Source: Treponemataceae bacterium
GTDB lineage: Bacteria; Spirochaetota; Spirochaetia; Treponematales; Treponemataceae
NCBI GenBank assembly: GCA_024402435.1
Contig: JAKSTU010000015.1
Span: 1-49,704 of the forward strand
Direction of reading: 5' to 3'
Length of the DNA stretch: 49,704 bases
The notes under the pieces are model-generated. The model ran no database searches. It was given only the letters and a program-made list of their open reading frames with translations, and had not been told where the DNA came from. Shown in pieces: positions 35,079 through 44,306 of this stretch (positions are counted from its first letter, which is position 1; the number at the start of each line of letters is the position of its first letter). The translations under genes were made by a program, and so were the position numbers.

Positions 35079-37214
35079 ATGGCACAATGGGAAAAGAAAA
35101 AAGTCTCAAAAGAAGCAGTCAAGGAACTGACAGGTAAATACGGTGTTGACCTGCTTACAGCTTCTGTTCTTGTGAGACGTGGAATTACAAAAGGCGAAGA
35201 TCTGCTTTTTTATCTGGAAGACGACGAGCGTTTTCTCCACAATCCCTTTTTGTTCAACCAGATGGAAGACGCAGTTGACCGTATTCTTCAGGCGAAGGAA
35301 GAAGGCGAAAAAGTTCTTGTATTCGGAGACCGCGATGTAGACGGGGTTACCAGCACTACTCTGCTTTATACTTATCTTTCGGAAATCGGGCTTGATGTTT
35401 CTTACCGGGTTCCCACCGGTGACGAAGCTTACGGGCTTTCTGAAGAAGCAGTGAATACATTTGCGGGAAATTACGGTTCTCTGATCATTACTGTTGACTG
35501 CGGAATTTCCAATGTTAAGGAAATTGCACTTGCTGCAGAAAAAGGAATTGATGTGATTGTGGTTGATCATCACAATCCGCAGGAAGACATTCCCCAACCT
35601 GCAATAATCATCAATCCGAAGCTTCAGGACGAAGGCTATCCTTTCATGCACATTTCAGGCTGTGCCGTTGCTTACAAACTTGTTACAGCACTGCGTTTTG
35701 CCGCTACCGAGCTTTACAAGAATGAAATTTGTCTTCTCAACGTGCGGCCCATGAATGAAGGTTATTGCATTGAATGCATAAAAACCGAGAATCTTGTAGA
35801 AAAAGACCGGCTTACAGAAGTACTGATTCCAGGTGTGGTTTCCATTGAGCAGACACGGCTTCTGCCTTTTTTGCGGGGCCAGCAGATTTTTGTCTGGGAC
35901 AGCGGTCCACAGCAGAAAATGCTTGCAAAAGTATTCGGCAACGGAATCGAATTCAATTTTCTTGACATAAGGCCTGAGATTTCAAAGGTTCTGCCCGGTA
36001 TCGGCAGCATGAGTCTGCTGCGCCTGAAAGCAATGTCAAAAATTTCCCGCTATACAGAAGGGCCTTCTGAAGAAATTGATGCATTTTTCAATCTTTTTGT
36101 TACCTTTGTCCAGAAGAAAACAGCTTCTGCGGGAAAACAGAAACGGAATGCGGAAGACCTTCAGCTGGTTGCCCTTGCCGCCCTTGCTGACATCATGCCA
36201 TTGGTCAATGAAAACCGAATCCTTGTAAAACAGGGAATTGCCGCAATGAACGGAGAATCTGTGCGGCCGGGAATTCAGGAGATTCTTCTTAAACAGAATC
36301 TGATCGGCCGGCGCATCACTTCTTCAGATTTGTCATGGAACGTCATTCCTGTGCTCAATGCGGCAGGTCGCCTTGGTCAGCCTGAACTTGCAATAGAACT
36401 GCTTATGGCAAAGGAAAGCAAGGACCGGCTCCAGATTGCGGAAAAGATTCTTGAACTTAACAAGCAGCGGCGCCAGATGAGTGCCGACGGTTTTGCAGTG
36501 GCAAAAGATGCGGCCTGGAAAACGCTGGAACGTTTTTCAAGCAATTTTGTCGTTGCTGTTGACGAGCGGATAAACCGGGGTGTCACCGGACATGTGGCAA
36601 ATCAGCTTGCACAGATTTTCAAAGTGCCTGCCATGGTAATCACTTTTCTTCCGGACAATACGGCTGTAGGTTCCGTACGTTCCGCAAGAGGCTATGACAT
36701 TACCGGCTTTCTGGACAGCAACGGAGAATTGTTCAACAATCACGGAGGGCACCCTTTTGCAGCAGGATTCAGTCTGAAAAAGGAAAATGTCCCTGTGCTG
36801 CTTGAAAAACTGGAACGCTTTGCTCCGCTGATTGAATTTCCAAAGCCACAGGAAGATGTAATCAGCATTGACGCGGAACTGCCTCATGAATATATGAAAC
36901 CGGACATTCTTGAACTTGTTGACAAACTTGAACCATACGGCGAACAGAATCCGCAGCTGAACTTTCTTGTTACCGGTACCCGGATTGCACAGGCTGATGT
37001 TCTTGGAAAAACAGAACGCACACATCTTAAACTGCTTCTTGCTTTCGGACAGACGAAATGGCCTGCCATGTATTGGGGAGCTTCTCAGCGGCTTAAACGG
37101 GACTTTGACGAAGGTGACAATTTGGATGTAGTTTTTCAGTTGAGCCGTAACTATTTCAATGGAAAAGAAACTCCGCAGATGATGATTACTGATGCGGCAA
37201 AATCCGGTCGTTAA
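35079..37214 (+). CDS. recJ: Single-stranded-DNA exonuclease RecJ with internal insertion
   Basis: This 711-residue DHH-family 5'-3' exonuclease works in recombination and mismatch repair. Catalytic motifs are FGDRDVDGVTS (DRDVDG 84-89), ITVDCGISN, VVDHHNPQ (DHH 163-165), and NHGGHPFAAGFSL in the DHHA1 part. An OB-like C-terminus follows. Between the conserved YKLVTALRFAATELY (to about 213) and LQLVALAALADIMPLVNENR (from 361) lie about 147 extra residues not found in standard RecJ, including CIECIKTENLVEKDRL and FFNLFVTFVQKKT. The start is set by tight coupling to the phosphorylase stop. Confidence 0.92.
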   Translation: MAQWEKKKVSKEAVKELTGKYGVDLLTASVLVRRGITKGEDLLFYLEDDERFLHNPFLFNQMEDAVDRILQAKEEGEKVLVFGDRDVDGVTSTTLLYTYLSEIGLDVSYRVPTGDEAYGLSEEAVNTFAGNYGSLIITVDCGISNVKEIALAAEKGIDVIVVDHHNPQEDIPQPAIIINPKLQDEGYPFMHISGCAVAYKLVTALRFAATELYKNEICLLNVRPMNEGYCIECIKTENLVEKDRLTEVLIPGVVSIEQTRLLPFLRGQQIFVWDSGPQQKMLAKVFGNGIEFNFLDIRPEISKVLPGIGSMSLLRLKAMSKISRYTEGPSEEIDAFFNLFVTFVQKKTASAGKQKRNAEDLQLVALAALADIMPLVNENRILVKQGIAAMNGESVRPGIQEILLKQNLIGRRITSSDLSWNVIPVLNAAGRLGQPELAIELLMAKESKDRLQIAEKILELNKQRRQMSADGFAVAKDAAWKTLERFSSNFVVAVDERINRGVTGHVANQLAQIFKVPAMVITFLPDNTAVGSVRSARGYDITGFLDSNGELFNNHGGHPFAAGFSLKKENVPVLLEKLERFAPLIEFPKPQEDVISIDAELPHEYMKPDILELVDKLEPYGEQNPQLNFLVTGTRIAQADVLGKTERTHLKLLLAFGQTKWPAMYWGASQRLKRDFDEGDNLDVVFQLSRNYFNGKETPQMMITDAAKSGR

Positions 37215-37224
37215 GGTCGTGCTG

Positions 37225-38076
37225 ATGAAACGCGTGTTTTTGGGAAAAAGACAAACTTCTTTCTGTGCTTTTGCTTTGTTCTGTGTGCTGGCCGTATTTG
37301 TTTGCGGCTGCCAGAAAAAAGAACCTGAAGGACTTGAAAAAACAGAACCGGGAAAGTCAGGCCGCTTTATCGGAACTGAATATTCTTTCAATGTGGATTA
37401 TTCAGATTCCGTACGTACCGGTGAAGCTGCATACATTGCCATTACATTCATTGAAAACAATGACAGCGGTTTTGTACAGCCTGAATCAGGCTTTGTTTCA
37501 CTAGTCCATCCTGATGACTACACTGTCATTGAAAAAGCTTCCCTTTTTACTGTAAGGCAGAATCCTCCGGTATGGTTTGCCCAACTGCCGATATCAGGAG
37601 GAACCGGTCCCGGAAACTATTCTTTGGAAGTTCATTACACAATGCACAACAAAAAGGACAAAAAGTTTTCTCTTCCCCTTGTCATTGACGGAAAATCTTC
37701 TGCAACGGAGATTCCAGAAGACCTTCCGGCCTGTGTCAATGACATTGTATCAGGAGTTTATTACGACAACAAAGCTTCCGAACCTTTTGAAAACGGCAGT
37801 CCCATTGTCAAGGCAGGATTTGCGGGAAAAGTGATTTTTTCAAGTGACGACGCGGAAAGCAACAGAATGGTCTGCATAAGCCATATGCCCGGCATGGTTT
37901 CAGTATATTCAGGATTGGAAAGAATTGCCGTCAAAACCGGACAGCTTCTTCAGTCAGGTGATCCTGTGGGGCTGATTTCGGGCACTTATTCAAAGGACAG
38001 TAACTGCGCTTTTGGTGTTTATGTTCTTGGGAAACCGGTCAGTTTTGATTTCTATAAAAACCGGAAATTTTTTTGA
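37225..38076 (+). CDS. Lipoprotein with a non-catalytic M23-like domain
   Basis: This 283-residue lipoprotein has Cys29 in VCGCQKKE as the acylation site. The C-terminal part (about 190-275) has the beta-fold pattern of M23/LytM domains: GKVIFSS, CISHMPGMVSVYSGLERIAVKTGQLLQSGDPVGLISG. The HxH zinc motif (normally GPHLHFE) is replaced by NCAFGVYV, and the first His/Asp pair is not evident, so it is probably not a peptidase. Such LytM relatives in other bacteria activate amidases; that role here is inference. The ATG at 37225 (AAGG upstream, 10 bases after the recJ stop) is preferred over an ATG at 37192 inside recJ. Confidence 0.8.
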   Translation: MKRVFLGKRQTSFCAFALFCVLAVFVCGCQKKEPEGLEKTEPGKSGRFIGTEYSFNVDYSDSVRTGEAAYIAITFIENNDSGFVQPESGFVSLVHPDDYTVIEKASLFTVRQNPPVWFAQLPISGGTGPGNYSLEVHYTMHNKKDKKFSLPLVIDGKSSATEIPEDLPACVNDIVSGVYYDNKASEPFENGSPIVKAGFAGKVIFSSDDAESNRMVCISHMPGMVSVYSGLERIAVKTGQLLQSGDPVGLISGTYSKDSNCAFGVYVLGKPVSFDFYKNRKFF

Positions 38077-38107
38077 TAAAAAAAATAAAAAAAATTTGAA
38101 ATTGCTA

Positions 38108-38137
38108 TTGACCAAAAATATTTCATTTTGGTATATT
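38108..38137 (+). promoter_or_regulatory. Promoter of tRNA-Gly
   Basis: TTGACC (38108-38113), an 18-bp spacer and TATATT (38132-38137), 35 bp before the mature tRNA. Confidence 0.65.
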
Positions 38138-38172
38138 AACTATGTCAGTTGGCGATGCCAATAAGACAACTT

Positions 38173-38245
38173 GCGGATGTCGTATAATGGCTTATTACCC
38201 CAGCCTTCCAAGCTGGAGACGTGGGTTCGATTCCCATCATCCGCT
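38173..38245 (+). tRNA. tRNA-Gly (anticodon TCC)
   Basis: A full cloverleaf can be drawn. The acceptor stem is GCGGATG (38173-38179)/CATCCGC (38238-38244) with T as discriminator. The anticodon stem is CCAGC/GCTGG with loop CTTCCAA, giving anticodon TCC (38207-38209). The T-arm is GTGGG/CCCAT with loop TTCGATT. CCA is not encoded. It decodes GGA and GGG. Confidence 0.96.
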
Positions 38246-38270
38246 TCTTTTTTTTACTGATCAGTATTGC

Positions 38271-38308
38271 AAAAGCCGTTGGATTCGTTCCTGCGGCTTT
38301 TTTGTTTT
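38271..38308 (+). terminator. Intrinsic terminator after tRNA-Gly
   Basis: The stem AAAAGCCG (38271-38278)/CGGCTTTT (38294-38301) has a 15-base loop, followed by TTGTTTT. Confidence 0.8.
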
Positions 38309-38354
38309 ATACTTCAATTAGAGTTTTTTGTACACAGCGTTTTTACTTGCTTTT

Positions 38355-38402
38355 CAAGATTCTTCGAAAAAAACTTGTTTTTGGGCTCAGAATGACAAAG
38401 TG
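38355..38402 (+). repeat. Fragment of the dispersed intergenic repeat
   Basis: Here GATTCTTCGA, then an ACTTGTTTTT stretch, then GGGCTCAGAATGACAAAG, matches in order the block at 5542-5590 and 170-245. The rest of the gap 38309-38569 is AT-rich. I see only a weak -10-like TATAAA at 38525-38530 before the chemoreceptor gene. Confidence 0.7.
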
Positions 38403-38569
38403 ACCGGGAAGTTTTTACGTCTTTCTTCTTCTTTATATGGTGGAATATGTTTTGGGGCTTCCGGAAGTGTTACAATCATAATATTTCATTGAAAATTCAA
38501 ACAAATTCATAGACTTATTCATGTTATAAAATCATAATGGAAATGAGATTTATTTAAAGGAATTTCATT

Positions 38570-40375
38570 ATGATGAAGAAAGTTTTTGGACAGGAAAAAT
38601 CTGTCCCCAATGGAAGCGGCAAAAAATCCTCTGCTGCCAAATTCGTTATCGTAGTTTTTGCAGTTCTTATTCTTGCATATGCAGCATTGATTGCTTTTAC
38701 TGTTGCACGTGAACTTGATTCCGGTCTGAACTCTTATTTTATCAACGACATACAGGCCAAATCAAAGATTCTTCTGCAGGAAATAATGGAAGATCTTGAT
38801 AACGTCAACCGTATTGCAAACGATTCCAGATCCGTATGTGAATATTTGATTCGTGACAGCGGAATTGATGCGGACATTGCAAACAAAATTGCAAAAGATG
38901 CAGTTGAACTGCTTGGTGCTGACAGAACAATACTCTGTGATGAAAAGGGAAACCAGATTTCTGACGAGAAGTTCGGTGTTGTAAAAAACCCTGATATTGT
39001 TCGGGATGCTCTTAACGGAAAGTCAACTCTCAACCTGGAAAAAATCGGTGAAAACCTTTACGGCACTGCCCTTGTGCCAATTGAAAAAGACGGCCATATT
39101 ACAGGAGCACTTGCTGTGATTGAAGTTCTTACGTCGCCGGAATTCATAGCAAAGGCAAAAGAGTATACAGACTGCGACATTACGATTTTTGACGGCGAAA
39201 CACGTATCGTAACGACCCTCGAAGGCATGCAGGGAACACAGATTGCAGATCCTGAGCCTATCCGTATGACGGAGAAAGGTGAAACTTATACCGGTCAGAC
39301 AGTTATCAACAATATTCCGGGAATCGCTACTTATTTTCCTTTGTTCAATCTTAACGGTCAGTTCCTTACGACCCTTTATCTTGGAAAACCCCTTGAAGTT
39401 TCTACCCTTCTTCGGAAAGTTATTTTTACGCCACTGAGCATTGAAATCATTGTTCTGACAGTTATCCTGATGATTCTTGTAGGAATCGTTCTGTCGGCAA
39501 AATTCCTCCGTCCTTTGAGACAGGTTCAGAGTGCAATCAAAAATCTGACAAGCGGTGACGCAGATTTGACATATCGTCTTCCGGTAAAAGGAAACGATGA
39601 GTTTGCCGAACTTTCAGACGATACGAACTCTTTCCTTGATTTGCTCACGGACATTGTTCTCAGAATCAAATCTACTGCAGGACAGGTTCTTTCCGGAAGC
39701 CAGCAGATAAGCATGTCAAGCCAGTCTATTTCTGCAGGTGCAAGCGAACAGGCGGCTTCGACAGAGGAAATGAGAGCAACACTTGAAGAAATGGCTGCAA
39801 ACATAAGACAGACTGCAAACAATGCTTACACCACAACGGAACTTGCAAACTCAACTTCTGCAGAAAGCAGCCAGTCTGTTGCGGTTGTAAATGAAGCTGT
39901 TGATGCTGTAAGGGAAATTTCACGGAAAATCAAGGAGATTCAGGGAATTGCAAGTCAGACAAATCTTCTTGCTTTGAATGCTGCAATTGAAGCTGCCCGT
40001 GCCGGAGAAGCAGGAAAAGGTTTTGCGGTTGTGGCAGGAGAAGTCCGGAAACTTGCGGAGCGCAGTCAGAAAACTGCAAAGGAAATTGTCGACCTGTCAA
40101 ATGCATCTTTGGCAAAAGCAGAGGATGCAGGCCAGAAAATCAACGGCGTTCTTCCAAAAATTGAACAGACCGGCAATCTTATTGATGAAATCAGTGTGGC
40201 AAGCAAGGAACAGGATTCCGGTGCAAGCCAGGTTACTTCTGCAGTCATGCAGCTTGATTCAATCACGCAGCAGAATGCCAGCGCTTCAGAGGAACTTGCG
40301 GCCATGGCTGAAGAGCTCAGTGCCAATGCAGACAGGCTTGTGGAAATAATCAGTATTTTCAAGACTGAAGAATAA
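38570..40375 (+). CDS. Methyl-accepting chemotaxis protein with Cache-type sensor and HAMP
   Basis: This 601-residue receptor has a membrane helix (about 23-44), a periplasmic Cache-like sensor (about 50-285) and a second helix (about 288-312). A HAMP domain follows ([20 protein letters not shown]), then the signalling domain with tip [20 protein letters not shown] and [15 protein letters not shown]. The two sensors of this and the receptor at 26.2 kb are not alike, so they should detect different ligands. AAAGGAA lies upstream of two adjacent ATGs (38570 and 38573); either may be used. Confidence 0.95.
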   Translation: MMKKVFGQEKSVPNGSGKKSSAAKFVIVVFAVLILAYAALIAFTVARELDSGLNSYFINDIQAKSKILLQEIMEDLDNVNRIANDSRSVCEYLIRDSGIDADIANKIAKDAVELLGADRTILCDEKGNQISDEKFGVVKNPDIVRDALNGKSTLNLEKIGENLYGTALVPIEKDGHITGALAVIEVLTSPEFIAKAKEYTDCDITIFDGETRIVTTLEGMQGTQIADPEPIRMTEKGETYTGQTVINNIPGIATYFPLFNLNGQFLTTLYLGKPLEVSTLLRKVIFTPLSIEIIVLTVILMILVGIVLSAKFLRPLRQVQSAIKNLTSGDADLTYRLPVKGNDEFAELSDDTNSFLDLLTDIVLRIKSTAGQVLSGSQQISMSSQSISAGASEQAASTEEMRATLEEMAANIRQTANNAYTTTELANSTSAESSQSVAVVNEAVDAVREISRKIKEIQGIASQTNLLALNAAIEAARAGEAGKGFAVVAGEVRKLAERSQKTAKEIVDLSNASLAKAEDAGQKINGVLPKIEQTGNLIDEISVASKEQDSGASQVTSAVMQLDSITQQNASASEELAAMAEELSANADRLVEIISIFKTEE

Positions 40376-40409
40376 GCCGCAAAAACTGTTTTTACGATGG
40401 TCGGGGGCT

Positions 40410-40680
40410 TCCGGGGTTGGGAAGATTCCTCGACTTCGCTCGGAATGACAAGGTTAAGTGGCTCGGAATGACTGGAGCCTTGTCATTCGGGGCTCGAAAT
40501 GAAAGTGCTTTTGCCGGGGATGACAGGGCTTTTCCCGGCATGACAAAGTTTTGCCGGGCTGACAGTGCTTTTGCCGGACTGACAGTGCTTTTGCCGGACT
40601 GACAGGGCTTTTGCCCGGGATGACAAAGTTTTGCCTGGCATGACAAAGTTTTGCGCGGGATGACATGGGGATGGGGCTCT
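40410..40680. repeat. Tandem array with 20-bp period built on TGACA
   Basis: Eight units begin with TGACA at 40521, 40541, 40560, 40580, 40600, 40621, 40641 and 40661. The consensus is TGACARNGYTTTTGCCNGGN. The units at 40560 and 40580 are identical. More degenerate relatives (CTCGGAATGACA types) fill 40430-40510. The array occupies the whole gap between the convergent chemoreceptor and Rrf2 genes and shares its TGACA blocks with the repeats at the left of the window. Confidence 0.9.
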
Positions 40681-40684
40681 GGTT

Positions 40685-41110
40685 TTATATGCAATAGTTT
40701 AAAACAGAGCCTTCCCGATTCCGGAGCATTATTTGTTCAAGGGTTACAGAATTCACATAATTTTCGATGACTTCATCAAGTCCGTGCCAGAAAGCTTCGT
40801 TACCCGGACTTTTGACAGTATTGTTTTCCAGATTTGAAAGACAGGACAAGTCACCTTCCATGACTCTGAGGATTTCTCCCGCTGTATATTGGTCAGCAGG
40901 CTTTGTAAGTTTGTAGCCTCCGTTCAATCCCCTAAGGCCGGTTACAAGATTTGCCTTTGCAAGCTGGATAAGTATTTGTTCCAGATATTTAACTGAAAGA
41001 TTTCTCCGGTGCGAAAGAAGTTTCAAAGGGACATATTTTCCGTCATCCTGATCCGCAAGATCAGTCATTACTAAAAGAGCATATTGTCCGCGAGTAGATA
41101 TTTTAAGCAT
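40685..41110 (-). CDS. Rrf2-family transcriptional regulator, CymR-like
   Basis: This 141-residue winged-helix regulator begins MLKISTRGQYALLVMTDLA and has the Rrf2 wing motif RGLNGGY (60-66). Fe-S sensing relatives (IscR, NsrR) have three cysteines in the following linker. Here only Cys90 is present, which fits the CymR type of cysteine-metabolism repressor. The start at 41110 is set by GGAGG 5 bases upstream; an ATG at 41122 is less likely. It is the last gene of the sulfur amino acid operon (53 bp after the C-S lyase stop) and is the best candidate to bind the three ACCTA-N9-TAGGT sites at its head. Confidence 0.88.
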   Translation of the reverse strand: MLKISTRGQYALLVMTDLADQDDGKYVPLKLLSHRRNLSVKYLEQILIQLAKANLVTGLRGLNGGYKLTKPADQYTAGEILRVMEGDLSCLSNLENNTVKSPGNEAFWHGLDEVIENYVNSVTLEQIMLRNREGSVLNYCI

Positions 41111-41163
41111 CAGTTCCTCCATTCACAGTTCAGTAGCCTGAATTTCAATTCCGTAACTGGAAA

Positions 41164-42342
41164 TCAATCCTTGGAAAACTCGGCGCAAATCTGTGTCAAA
41201 GCTTTTTCCAGTATTGCTCTTGGAGTGGCACAGTTTACACGCTGGAATTTTTCGCCTTCAGGGCCGAACATGATTCCGCCGTCAAGCCAGACTTTTGCTT
41301 TGTTCAGGATTCTGTCGTTGATCTGGATGTCTGTTGCATCAAAAGAGGAAAAATCAAGCCAAAGAAGATATGAGCCTTCCGGTTTGAGCACTTTGATTTT
41401 CGGACATTTTTCACTGATTATTTTTTCAGCAAAAAGGATGTTTTCCCAAATATAGGCCTTGACTTCGCGAAACCATTCTTTTCCTTCACTGTAAGCGGCT
41501 GTTGCGGCAACAATTCCCAAAAGTGAAGGCTCGTCGTAACCGGTGCGGTCCTTCTCTTTTAAGAACAATGTACGGATTTTTTCGTTGGAAATTATGATGT
41601 TGGAAAACTGAAGGCCTGCAAGATTGAATGTTTTGCTTGGAGATGTGCAGACAATGGAATTGTTTGCCGCTTCTTCTGATAAAGTTGCAAAAACTGTGTG
41701 TCTGTTGTCACCGAAAGTAATGTCAGAATGAATTTCATCACTGATGACGATTACATTATGCTTAATGCATATTTCAGAAATTCTTTCCAATTCAGCTTTT
41801 GTCCAGACACGGCCGCCGGGATTGTGGGGTGAACAGAAGAGAAAAATCTTTACTTTTTCAGAAATGATTTTGTTTTCAAAGTCTTCAAAATCAATTTCGT
41901 AATGTCCGTTTTTAAGCACAAGAGCGCTGTTTACAAGCTTTCGGTTCTGGTTTTTGATTACGCTTGAAAAGGGATAATAAACAGGACGGGTGATAAGAAC
42001 TGCATCGCCTTCATCAGTCAATGCTCTGATTGCAGTGGCGATTGCGTAGACAACGCCCGGAGTATTTACGACCCATTGATCTTTGATTTCAAAACCGTGC
42101 TCTGAGAGCAACCAGTTCCGGAGTGCATCAAAATATCTTTTGTCAGGTCTGCTGTAACCGAAAATTCCATGTTCTGCTTTTTCTGCAATTGCTTTCTGAA
42201 TGCAAGGCGCGGCCTTGAAATCCATGTCTGCAACCCAAAGACTGATTGCATCAACAGGTTTGTTCCGTTCACCTGCAAGATCGTATTTGACCGCAAATGT
42301 GTTGGAACGGTCAATAATTGTATCAAAATCAAATTTGCTCAT
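41164..42342 (-). CDS. PLP-dependent C-S lyase, MalY/PatB family
   Basis: This 392-residue fold-type I aminotransferase-like enzyme has the Schiff-base Lys at 237 (TSPSKTFNLAG), the SPHNPGGRVW block (171-180) and the cofactor-binding Asp in SDEIHSD. MalY/PatB enzymes act as cystathionine beta-lyases or cysteine desulfhydrases, giving pyruvate, ammonia and homocysteine or sulfide. The start follows directly on the stop of the upstream MetB/MetC-type gene, with GGAGG overlapping its last codons, so the two are co-translated and probably act in the same pathway. Confidence 0.92.
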   Translation of the reverse strand: MSKFDFDTIIDRSNTFAVKYDLAGERNKPVDAISLWVADMDFKAAPCIQKAIAEKAEHGIFGYSRPDKRYFDALRNWLLSEHGFEIKDQWVVNTPGVVYAIATAIRALTDEGDAVLITRPVYYPFSSVIKNQNRKLVNSALVLKNGHYEIDFEDFENKIISEKVKIFLFCSPHNPGGRVWTKAELERISEICIKHNVIVISDEIHSDITFGDNRHTVFATLSEEAANNSIVCTSPSKTFNLAGLQFSNIIISNEKIRTLFLKEKDRTGYDEPSLLGIVAATAAYSEGKEWFREVKAYIWENILFAEKIISEKCPKIKVLKPEGSYLLWLDFSSFDATDIQINDRILNKAKVWLDGGIMFGPEGEKFQRVNCATPRAILEKALTQICAEFSKD

Positions 42343-43503
42343 TCAGTCCTCCAAAGCCTGCTGCAAGTCTGCAATCAAGTCATCGGCATTTTCAATTCCG
42401 ACAGACAGTCTTAAAGTGCTTTCTGTAATTCCGTTTTTGCGCCGGAGTTCAAGAGGAACATCAGCGTGTGTCTGGGTCTCCGGGAAAGTGATCAAAGAAT
42501 CAACACCGCCGAGACTTTCTGCATATTGAATAAGATTCAATTTTTTCAGGACGGAAAGTGCTTTTTCTTTGTCAGAAACTTCAAAAGTGACCATTGCACC
42601 GAAGCCCCTTGCCTGTTCCTTGAGTATTTTATATCCGGGATGATCTTCAAGTCCAGGATAAATCACTTTTTCAACTGCTTTTTGGGTTTTAAGCCACTTG
42701 GCAATTTTCAGTGCATTGTCTGCAGAGCGTTCCATTCTGAGGGCAAGGGTTTTGATTCCGCGAAGCAGAAGCCAGCTGTCAAAGGGAGCGAGCCCTGCAC
42801 CGGTTGTCTTGATGAGAAAGCGGAGTTTTTCCTGAATGTCAGCGCGGTTGGTTATGACAAAGCCTGCAAGGGTATCATTGTGTCCGCAGAGGAATTTTGT
42901 ACCGCTGTGAACAACAATGTCTGCACCAAGTTCCAGAGGATTCTGAAAAAAGGGCGAAAGGAAAGTGTTGTCCACAATCAGAAGCAGATTATGGCGTTTT
43001 GCAATTTCTGAAAGTTTTTTTATGTCAGAAACGTTCATCATGGGGTTTGTGGGCGTTTCGATATAAAGCGCTTTTGTCTCAGGTTGAATCAAGGGTTCAA
43101 TGCTGTCTTCTGAAAAATTCGCACATGTGAATTTAAGGCCGTTCTTTTTTGAAACATGGTCAAAAAGGCGGATGCTGCCTCCGTACAAATCTGGATCCAC
43201 AATGATGTGGATTCCGGGCTCAAAAATTTCAAAAAGCAGAGTGATTGCAGCCATTCCTGAAGAAAGAGCTACACAATCAATTCCTTTTTCAAGCTGGGCA
43301 ACAAGTTTTTCCACCTGTTCACGGGTCGGGTTCTGAAGTCTTGAATAATTGAAGCCAGTGCTTTCGCCGGGACCCGGATGTGCGTAAGTTGCAGTCTGAT
43401 AAATCGGAAAACTTACGGCTCCGTAATTCTTAAGGTCTCTGTTACAGGAACTTTCTGTATCTTCTTCCAAATGAAGACACTGGGATTCAAGTGATAATGT
43501 CAT
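42343..43503 (-). CDS. Cystathionine gamma-synthase/lyase family enzyme (MetB/MetC type)
   Basis: This 386-residue PLP enzyme of the Cys/Met metabolism family has the Schiff-base Lys203 in VVHSGTKFLCGHND, the YSRLQNPTREQVE block (53-65), the SSGMAAI motif and the cofactor Asp in LLIVDNTFLSP. Family members perform gamma- or beta-replacement and elimination on cystathionine, O-acyl-homoserine or cysteine. The exact reaction cannot be fixed by eye. A GAGG site precedes the ATG. Position after a cystine-type ABC transporter and before a C-S lyase suggests conversion of imported sulfur amino acids toward homocysteine or sulfide. Confidence 0.92.
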   Translation of the reverse strand: MTLSLESQCLHLEEDTESSCNRDLKNYGAVSFPIYQTATYAHPGPGESTGFNYSRLQNPTREQVEKLVAQLEKGIDCVALSSGMAAITLLFEIFEPGIHIIVDPDLYGGSIRLFDHVSKKNGLKFTCANFSEDSIEPLIQPETKALYIETPTNPMMNVSDIKKLSEIAKRHNLLLIVDNTFLSPFFQNPLELGADIVVHSGTKFLCGHNDTLAGFVITNRADIQEKLRFLIKTTGAGLAPFDSWLLLRGIKTLALRMERSADNALKIAKWLKTQKAVEKVIYPGLEDHPGYKILKEQARGFGAMVTFEVSDKEKALSVLKKLNLIQYAESLGGVDSLITFPETQTHADVPLELRRKNGITESTLRLSVGIENADDLIADLQQALED

Positions 43504-43520
43504 TTTAACGCCTCGCTTTG

Positions 43521-44273
43521 TCAGATTACATAATCGTCAGTTCTCAAAACACGTTTCAGGAACTGCTTTGTCCTTTCTTCCTTGGGTGTGTAGAAAATCT
43601 CGCTGCTGGTGCCCTGTTCTACAACCACACCGCCGTCCATGAAAACAACCTGAGTCGCAGCCTCTTCTGCAAAAGTCATTTCGTGAGTTACAACAATCAT
43701 TGTGGTGCCTTCTCTTGCAAGGGCTTTGATTACAGAAAGCACTTCACCAACAAGTTCCGGATCCAGTGCGGAAGTCGGTTCGTCAAAAAGGACTACATCC
43801 GGTTTGTAAGCAATTGCACGGGCAATTCCCACACGCTGCTGCTGACCGCCAGAAAGCTGCGAAGGGTAAAAATCCTTTCTTTCAAGAAGCCCTACTTTTT
43901 TCAGAGCTTCTTCCGCAATCTGTCTTGCTTCGTCCACAGGAACTTTTCTTGCAATTACAAGGCCTTCCATTACATTTTCCAAAGCTGTCTTGTTTGCAAA
44001 AAGATTGTAGTTCTGATAAACAAATCCGATTTTTTTTCTTACATCAAGAATTGTTTTTTTGTTTGCATTGGAAAGGGATGTTCTGATTTCATCAAATTCC
44101 AGCTCGCCTTTATCTGCAGTTTCAAGAAATGCAATAGTTCTGAGCAAAGTTGTTTTTCCTGAACCAGAAGGCCCAAGAATCACGACAACATCACCTTTGT
44201 TTACCGTAAGATCCACGCCTTTTAAAATCTGATTTTTTCCGAATGATTTATGAACATTGGTTACTTTAAGCAT
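43521..44273 (-). CDS. Polar amino acid (cystine-type) ABC transporter ATPase
   Basis: This 250-residue ATPase of the GlnQ/TcyC/TcyN class has Walker [10 protein letters not shown], signature [12 protein letters not shown], Walker [13 protein letters not shown] and the family H-loop VVTHEM. It powers uptake of a polar amino acid through the two permeases encoded just upstream. Length and motifs are complete. A GGAGG lies 12-13 bases before the ATG, a somewhat long spacing. Cystine as substrate is inferred from the two sulfur enzymes that follow. Confidence 0.93.
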   Translation of the reverse strand: MLKVTNVHKSFGKNQILKGVDLTVNKGDVVVILGPSGSGKTTLLRTIAFLETADKGELEFDEIRTSLSNANKKTILDVRKKIGFVYQNYNLFANKTALENVMEGLVIARKVPVDEARQIAEEALKKVGLLERKDFYPSQLSGGQQQRVGIARAIAYKPDVVLFDEPTSALDPELVGEVLSVIKALAREGTTMIVVTHEMTFAEEAATQVVFMDGGVVVEQGTSSEIFYTPKEERTKQFLKRVLRTDDYVI

Positions 44274-44306
44274 TTTCTTTCTTTTTCCTCCGACAATATC
44301 TTCTGA

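Noticed and set aside
36537..37391. Minus-strand frame of 284 codons
   Set aside because: It is antisense to recJ and the following lipoprotein gene, whose protein families are clear.
40521..40680. Possible CRISPR array
   Set aside because: Units follow each other directly without unique spacers, and no cas genes are nearby.
40392..40694. Open frame with Pro/Lys/Ala-rich repeats across the tandem array
   Set aside because: The 20-bp period is not a multiple of three and several frames stay open; this is a by-product of the repeat.
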